A DNA stretch of 10,001 nucleotides from contig JAAYXQ010000170.1 in NCBI GenBank assembly GCA_012515825.1, positions 1-10,001 on the forward strand, given 5' to 3'. This document shows positions 6,252-10,001 of this stretch, one piece after another. Below the pieces are notes generated by a model. The model was not told the origin of the DNA, made no database searches, and worked only from the letters and a program-made list of their open reading frames with translations. This DNA is from Fibrobacter sp. (GTDB taxonomy: Bacteria > Fibrobacterota > Fibrobacteria > Fibrobacterales > Fibrobacteraceae). The translations under genes were made by a program, and so were the position numbers. How positions within the stretch are numbered: position 1 is the stretch's first letter; every line of letters starts with the position of its first letter.

Positions 6252-7234
6252 GTATTCTTGTAACTGGTGGTACAGGAGCCTTAGGGTTTCACATTTTATC
6301 TGGAGTCACACGCTCCGGTCGTAAATTATACAGTTATAGCGATGAGCAGCCTCAACCATGGCAAAAAGTCCCAGACGTTAATTATTTGACTGGTAATTTA
6401 TTGAATTTTAAAGAGCTTTTTGAAGTAGTGCAGAAAATACAACCTCACTATATTTATCATTTAGCAAGCCAATCTTCCGTTGGACTTTCTTACAAAAAGC
6501 CTTTTGAAACGTTGAGTACAAACCTTCTCGGGACTCAAAACCTACTTGAAGTCGTTCGTCAAGCTTGTCCTCGGGCGAAAGTTCTTCTTTTAAGTTCCAG
6601 TGAAATTTATGGGCGTACTGAAGAGCATTTAACAACCTTACATAAGGAAACGAATCCACCTAATCCACTAACGCCTTATGCGTCATCAAAAGCATGTATG
6701 GAAATTCTAGGTAATCAATTTAGAAATGCTTATGGATTACATATAGTTTTTGTTCGGCCATTTCATTTTACAGGTCCTCACCATAGTAGACGTTTTGCAA
6801 TTCCCTCAATTACATACCAACTCGTGAAAATAAAACACTATGGAAACGAACCCGTTTTATTTACTGGAAGTCTAGATATCAGTCGTGACGTAGTCGATGT
6901 TCGCGACGTAGCAAGGGGAATGATTCAAGTTCTAAATGGTTCAGAATCTGGTTCAGTTTATAATATTTGCTGTGGAAAATCTTATACTTTTAGAGAATTG
7001 ACTGAATTTTTAATTGATATTGCAGGAGTTAATGTCGATTTTAGGTTTGACCCAAGCCTTGAACGCACCAACGACATCCCCTTATTGATAGGAGATCCAA
7101 CTAAAATAATGGATATTGGGTGGAAACCTCTAATTAGTATTGAAGACAGTCTTACCGATTTATTTAATGAAATGGTGATTCGACGCCGTTTAGAGTTAAA
7201 AATGCAAGCTGAAGAGAATACTAAAAAAGCATAA
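6248..7234 (+). CDS. NAD(P)-dependent sugar-nucleotide SDR, probably GDP-6-deoxy-D-mannose reductase (Rmd-like)
   Basis: Extended short-chain dehydrogenase/reductase of 328 residues. It shows the cofactor loop TGGTGALG (6-13), HLASQSSV (71-78), SSSEIYG (116-122, with the active-site Ser) and YASSK (144-148, catalytic Tyr144 and Lys148). Further on are VRPFHFTGP (169-177), ISRDVVDVRDV (211-221) and VYNICCG (237-243), a pattern I associate with Rmd rather than with UDP-glucose or GDP-mannose dehydratases. Rmd reduces GDP-4-keto-6-deoxy-mannose to GDP-D-rhamnose for surface polysaccharide. A GDP-mannose 4,6-dehydratase or another GDP/dTDP-sugar reductase remains possible, so no symbol is given. 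The start shares ATGA with the aroKB stop and is preceded by AGAGAGGA, so translation is probably coupled. It is odd to find a sugar-nucleotide gene in an aromatic amino-acid operon, and no other glycan gene is in the window. A terminator follows at 7301-7336. Confidence 0.85.
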   Translation: MSILVTGGTGALGFHILSGVTRSGRKLYSYSDEQPQPWQKVPDVNYLTGNLLNFKELFEVVQKIQPHYIYHLASQSSVGLSYKKPFETLSTNLLGTQNLLEVVRQACPRAKVLLLSSSEIYGRTEEHLTTLHKETNPPNPLTPYASSKACMEILGNQFRNAYGLHIVFVRPFHFTGPHHSRRFAIPSITYQLVKIKHYGNEPVLFTGSLDISRDVVDVRDVARGMIQVLNGSESGSVYNICCGKSYTFRELTEFLIDIAGVNVDFRFDPSLERTNDIPLLIGDPTKIMDIGWKPLISIEDSLTDLFNEMVIRRRLELKMQAEENTKKA

Positions 7235-7267
7235 TTTTTTAATATTTTTCTTCCCTTTTTAAGAAAA

Positions 7268-7281
7268 AGAATATATATTCT
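7268..7281. promoter_or_regulatory. Perfect 14-base palindrome resembling an arginine-repressor (ARG) box
   Basis: AGAATATATATTCT is a perfect inverted repeat. Its inner 12 bases match GAAT-WWWW-ATTC, the core of the ARG box known from ArgR/AhrC regulators (TGAATWWWWATTCA); only the outer pair differs. It lies 116 bases before the argF ATG, on the far side of the terminator at 7301-7336. Location before an arginine gene fits ArgR control, but AT-rich sequence gives such matches fairly easily. Confidence 0.35.
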
Positions 7282-7300
7282 GATTTCTCTACAAGAGAAT

Positions 7301-7336
7301 GGCGTTTGATCGTTTCAAACAGCCTTTTTCTTTTTT
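7301..7336 (+). terminator. Intrinsic terminator after the aroE-aroKB-rmd-like unit
   Basis: The stem is GGC plus GTTTGA (7301-7309), loop TCGTT (7310-7314), then TCAAAC, a bulged A and GCC (7315-7324). It is followed by TTTTTC and six more T (7325-7336). This is a strong plus-strand terminator 67 bases past the stop of the SDR gene. It also lies 60 bases before argF, so it separates argF from that operon unless it serves as an attenuator for argF. Confidence 0.85.
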
Positions 7337-7363
7337 AAATAACAAAAACGCTAAAATAGTTTA

Positions 7364-7377
7364 AAAGTTTAAACTTT
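7364..7377. repeat. Perfect 14-base palindrome abutting the argF ribosome-binding site
   Basis: AAAGTTTAAACTTT at 7364-7377 reads identically on both strands and is directly followed by GAGG (7378-7381), the best Shine-Dalgarno match for argF. It is a candidate operator. A possible -10 (TAAAAT, 7352-7357) is just upstream, without a clear -35. Confidence 0.4.
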
Positions 7378-7396
7378 GAGGTATCAAAGAACTAAC

Positions 7397-8356
7397 ATGA
7401 TCGATCGTAAGAAGCATTTACTTCGGCTTGCTGATTGGAGTGAAGAAAGAATTCTCGAAACAATAGATATTGCTTCACGCTTAAAAACAGAAGTCCATTC
7501 AGGGCAGTATTCTGATCGTTTTAAAGGTCAGACACTAGGAATGTTTTTTGAAAAGCCTTCTTTACGAACAATTACCACATTTCAAGTTGGAATTCATCAA
7601 TTTGGTGGTTTTCCTGTAATTCTAGATCCTGATTCTATCGGACTTGGAAAGCGTGAAAGCATAAAAGACGTGGCTCGCTGTCTTTCTCGTTGGATTAATG
7701 CACTTGTAGTTCGTTGTTTTAAGCAAGAATTAGTAGATCAACTCGCTCTATATGGTGATATTCCTGTTATTAACGCTTTAACAGACGATTTTCACCCATG
7801 TCAAGCCATTTCATTTGCTCAAATGTTTCAAGAACAAATTGGTAGTTTTCAAGGGAAAACAATTGCCTTCATTGGTGATGGCAATAATGTGGCGAACTCC
7901 CTTTTAACATTGTGTGCTAAACTAGGAATGAACTTTACCTTAGCTTGTCCTAAAGGTTTCGAACAACCTAAATGGATTATAGAAGAATCTCTTCCTCTTC
8001 TTAAAAAGCGTGGCTGTCAATACCGTATATTCCATAACCCAGAAGAAGCTGTTGTCGATGCAGATATTTTATATAGCGATGTTTGGGTCAGTATGGGGCA
8101 AGAAGGCGAAAAAGAATCTAAGCAAAGCCATTTTCTTCCTTTTCAAATTAATGACCACTTGCTTACATTAGCTCCAGAACATTGTAAAGTCACTCACTGT
8201 TTGCCAGCACACCGTGGCGAAGAGATCACTGATTCAGTGATGGACGGGCCTAAGAATTTGAGTTATGAAGAAGCAGAAAATCGCTTACATGCACAAAAAG
8301 CGATTCTTTGGCAAGTCATGACAGCCACCAGCGATATCAAAAACTCTATCAAATAG
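7397..8356 (+). CDS. argF: Ornithine carbamoyltransferase
   Basis: Cytoplasmic enzyme of arginine synthesis, joining carbamoyl phosphate and ornithine to citrulline. The 319 residues match the family. Key motifs: carbamoyl-phosphate loop KPSLRTIT (53-60), HPCQ (133-136), DGNNV (161-165), ornithine-binding SDVWVSMG (227-234) and HCLPAHRG (267-274). The SMG motif marks a true ornithine enzyme rather than an N-acetyl- or N-succinylornithine or aspartate transcarbamylase. Residue 59, normally Arg in S-x-R-T-R, is Ile. The ATG at 7397 begins MIDRKKHLLRLADWS, a typical N terminus, with GAGG 15 bases upstream (a long spacing). An in-frame TTG at 7376 would consume that ribosome-binding site and is rejected. 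It is monocistronic in this window, after the terminator at 7301-7336 and behind an ARG-box-like palindrome. Its last 8 bases overlap the end of convergent hemN. The catabolic role (arginine deiminase pathway) cannot be excluded, but no arc genes adjoin. Confidence 0.95.
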   Translation: MIDRKKHLLRLADWSEERILETIDIASRLKTEVHSGQYSDRFKGQTLGMFFEKPSLRTITTFQVGIHQFGGFPVILDPDSIGLGKRESIKDVARCLSRWINALVVRCFKQELVDQLALYGDIPVINALTDDFHPCQAISFAQMFQEQIGSFQGKTIAFIGDGNNVANSLLTLCAKLGMNFTLACPKGFEQPKWIIEESLPLLKKRGCQYRIFHNPEEAVVDADILYSDVWVSMGQEGEKESKQSHFLPFQINDHLLTLAPEHCKVTHCLPAHRGEEITDSVMDGPKNLSYEEAENRLHAQKAILWQVMTATSDIKNSIK

Positions 8357-9695
8357 TCTTGCTGAATACGCCTTCCGTTTTTTGATTCTCAAGTAAAGGA
8401 TCAATCACAGATACTAAATAGCGAATCACTAAAGAACCTAGTTCCGTGGTGCGAATTTCATTGTCGGCTATTTTTTCTAGTAAGCCTTCTTTTTCAAGTG
8501 CGCAAAGACGATCCCAACGAGAACCAAGAACTTTCTTTTCGATTTCATTGATCTTTAGCGCATTGTTACACATTAATCGCTCAATGATATTGCGCCATAT
8601 TTTCTCTGTTTCCGTTAAAGGATGAACTCGCACTTCAGTCATTTCTTCATGTTTTACTTTGTCTATGTAATCTGAGGTGACATGTGTATTTTGAAGATAA
8701 GCATTGTCCAGCTGAGAAATCGCACTTGAACCAAATGCATAAACTTGCCCAGTAGTACTTCTTGTGCAATAGCCTTGAAAATTACGATGTAAAAGACCTT
8801 CCTTTGCCGCCAAATATAAAGAATCCGTTGGTATCACAAAATGATCCATTCCGATACTTTGATAGTTTGCCTCTCGAAACATTTCACGTGCTTTTAAGAA
8901 AAAACTCATTTTATGATAAGCATCGGGAATAACAAATGATTCTAAATGTTTTTGTTCTGGGCGTTTCCAAGGCACATGCGCATAACTAAAAAGAGCAATT
9001 CGATCTGGTTTTGACTCAATGGCTTTAGAAACACTTTCAGAAAAGCTCTCTAGCGTTTGACCTGGTAATCCATAAATCAAATCGAGATTCACGCTATGAA
9101 AACCTAATTCACGTGAAAGAGAAACAAGAGATGGAACATCAATTAAAGAAGGATCACGACCTATAATACGAAGCGTTTCTAGATTAAAATCTTGAATACC
9201 ATAACTAATTCGATTAAAACCCGCTAACGCCAATTCAGAAAGAAGCTCTTTTGTTACTGAGGCGGGATTACATTCTATCGCAATTTCAGCTCCCGCAGAG
9301 AATGTGAATTTTTCTTTTAACCTATCAAGAATGAATTTCAAATCACAGACTGGTACGCTAGTCGGTGTTCCACCCCCAAAATGCACTTGGGTAACAACTC
9401 TAGAAGAGTCTATCCAAAGTAATTTCTTATCCATTTCCTTTGCAATGGCTTGCATGTATTCTTCTCTATAAGAGTCTTCTTTGATCGTCTCAGAAGTACA
9501 GCCACAAAAAAGACAACGCTTTGAACAGAAAGGAATATGAAAATAAAAGCTTAAATTCGATGATCCTAATGCATTAGAAGCAATCCAGAGCTCTTTAACT
9601 TCCAATTCATTTTCTGCTTTTCTAAAAAGATTCGCAGGTGGATAACTGGTATATCGGGGAGCATTTATATTATAATGTAGAAGCGTCTCAATCAT
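8349..9695 (-). CDS. hemN: Oxygen-independent coproporphyrinogen III oxidase (radical SAM)
   Basis: Radical-SAM enzyme that decarboxylates two propionate groups of coproporphyrinogen III to form protoporphyrinogen IX without oxygen. The 448 residues match true HemN (about 450), longer than HemW. Seen in order: PRYTSYPPA (13-21, typical HemN N terminus), FHIPFCSKRCLFCGC (52-66) with the 4Fe-4S cysteines Cys57, Cys61 and Cys64, HFGGGTPT (105-112), ISYGIQDFN (163-171), NLDLIYGLPGQT (203-214), FSYAHVPW (236-243) and IGMDHF (281-286). HRNFQGYCT (303-311), the HemN-specific segment absent from HemW, follows, then a C-terminal domain. The Glu-Cys-Asn-Pro at 141-144 differs from the EIDP I recall for E. 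coli. The ATG at 9695 has no Shine-Dalgarno sequence, but TATATT lies 6 bases upstream, suggesting a leaderless mRNA. It converges on argF with an 8-base overlap and no terminator between them. It implies anaerobic or low-oxygen haem synthesis; the rest of the pathway is not here. Confidence 0.96.
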   Translation of the reverse strand: MIETLLHYNINAPRYTSYPPANLFRKAENELEVKELWIASNALGSSNLSFYFHIPFCSKRCLFCGCTSETIKEDSYREEYMQAIAKEMDKKLLWIDSSRVVTQVHFGGGTPTSVPVCDLKFILDRLKEKFTFSAGAEIAIECNPASVTKELLSELALAGFNRISYGIQDFNLETLRIIGRDPSLIDVPSLVSLSRELGFHSVNLDLIYGLPGQTLESFSESVSKAIESKPDRIALFSYAHVPWKRPEQKHLESFVIPDAYHKMSFFLKAREMFREANYQSIGMDHFVIPTDSLYLAAKEGLLHRNFQGYCTRSTTGQVYAFGSSAISQLDNAYLQNTHVTSDYIDKVKHEEMTEVRVHPLTETEKIWRNIIERLMCNNALKINEIEKKVLGSRWDRLCALEKEGLLEKIADNEIRTTELGSLVIRYLVSVIDPLLENQKTEGVFSKTI

Positions 9696-9707
9696 GCGTT
9701 TAATATA
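9696..9707 (-). promoter_or_regulatory. Probable -10 element of hemN, leaderless architecture
   Basis: On the minus strand TATATT (9707-9702) is followed by AAACGC and then the hemN ATG, six bases after the -10 as in der. No Shine-Dalgarno sequence exists. The upstream 12 bases TTTTCTATATTA are identical to those at der. The -35 region has no good consensus match; a palindrome AAAAGCTTTT lies at 9711-9720. Confidence 0.5.
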
Positions 9708-10001
9708 GAAAAAAGCTTTTATGCAATTATTCGCTTTAATTAAATTAACGACGTGATTGTTTTTTCATGACATTTCTATAGCATATCAAAAACTATTATA
9801 ATTGATTGAAATGACTGTTATCTCTTCGCTCGGGTTGATTTTATTTCGTTTTTTATGAATAACACCATTGTTGACGGCAATGTTTTTTTTCATTAAAACT
9901 TATTAATAAATGATATTGTTGACGGAAATGGTATTACCTCCTCACTCTGTTGTGTGCCACAAACATGAACACTTAAAAGTTTACTTTTTATGTGAGAAAC
10001 A
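9708..10001. other. Intergenic region right of hemN, no gene seen
   Basis: About 300 bases without a supportable gene. It contains a perfect TATAAT on the plus strand (9797-9802) with only a weak -35 (TTTCTA, 9773-9778), and two near-identical copies of ATTGTTGACGG-AATG. Near the edge are a small hairpin TTGTG-TGC-CACAA (9950-9962) and an imperfect AT-rich dyad at 9970-9994. A plus-strand promoter for a gene beyond the right edge is likely but not proven. Confidence 0.55.
9867..9930. repeat. Direct repeat ATTGTTGACGGMAATG, two copies 48 bases apart
   Basis: Copy 1 (9867-9882) and copy 2 (9915-9930) match at 15 of 16 bases. Each contains TTGACG, a -35-like hexamer. Copy 1 is also an imperfect dyad (ATTG...CAAT with GAC near the centre), as expected of a regulator site. 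Neither has a convincing -10 at 16-18 bases. Confidence 0.5.

Noticed and set aside
7376..7396. TTG at 7376 as argF start
   Set aside because: It would cover the GAGG ribosome-binding site and add seven residues not typical of the family; the ATG at 7397 fits better.
9811..9858. 15-codon plus-strand frame (MTVISSLGLILFRFL) 8 bases after a perfect TATAAT
   Set aside because: Too short and without a Shine-Dalgarno; a leader peptide is conceivable but unsupported.
9786..9893. 35-codon minus-strand open frame (starts MKKNIAVNNG) right of hemN
   Set aside because: No convincing ribosome-binding site, no family resemblance, and it overlaps the direct-repeat region; likely chance.
9936..9943. Strong Shine-Dalgarno-like GAGGAGGT on the minus strand
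   Set aside because: No ATG, GTG or TTG at a usable distance; the frame from the nearest ATT stops after 8 codons.

Overview
This window is AT-rich bacterial chromosomal DNA, densely packed with conserved housekeeping genes. I see no mobile elements, CRISPR array, rRNA or tRNA. Eight protein-coding genes are supported, all intact. Their products are recognisable from catalytic motifs read directly in the translations. The phylum cannot be fixed from the sequence alone. The gene order der-plsY-gpsA, an AroK-AroB fusion and a GDP-deoxyhexose reductase fit a bacterium with a glycosylated surface; an FCB-type or similar deep lineage is only a guess.

Left block (minus strand, read right to left): der (50S-assembly GTPase), plsY (first acylation of glycerol-3-phosphate) and gpsA (supplies that glycerol-3-phosphate). 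The three genes are packed with a 107-base overlap and then a 40-base gap, and a strong intrinsic terminator closes the unit at 82-115. Central divergent gap (3235-3727, 493 bases): no gene, but promoter-like elements and several copies of a short AGGAWTCTCT-type repeat. Middle block (plus strand): aroE, a shikimate kinase-dehydroquinate synthase fusion (aroKB) and an Rmd-like GDP-sugar reductase. They are joined by 8-base and 4-base overlaps, so translation is probably coupled. An intrinsic terminator at 7301-7336 ends this unit. Right block: argF (ornithine carbamoyltransferase, plus strand) converges on hemN (oxygen-independent coproporphyrinogen III oxidase, minus strand), and their ends overlap by 8 bases. 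About 300 bases right of hemN hold no gene but contain a near-identical 16-base direct repeat.

Functionally, der-plsY-gpsA links ribosome assembly to phospholipid synthesis. aroE and aroKB supply steps 2, 4 and 5 of the shikimate pathway (step 3, dehydroquinase, is not here). argF makes citrulline for arginine synthesis, and hemN allows haem synthesis without oxygen.

No undescribed multi-gene system is evident. The most interesting signals are regulatory or structural. der and hemN, at opposite ends of the window, both have TATATT followed after exactly 6 bases by the start codon and no Shine-Dalgarno sequence, which suggests leaderless mRNAs. There is a long der/plsY coding overlap, a palindrome resembling an arginine-repressor site upstream of argF, and a normally conserved Arg replaced by Ile in the carbamoyl-phosphate loop of ArgF.
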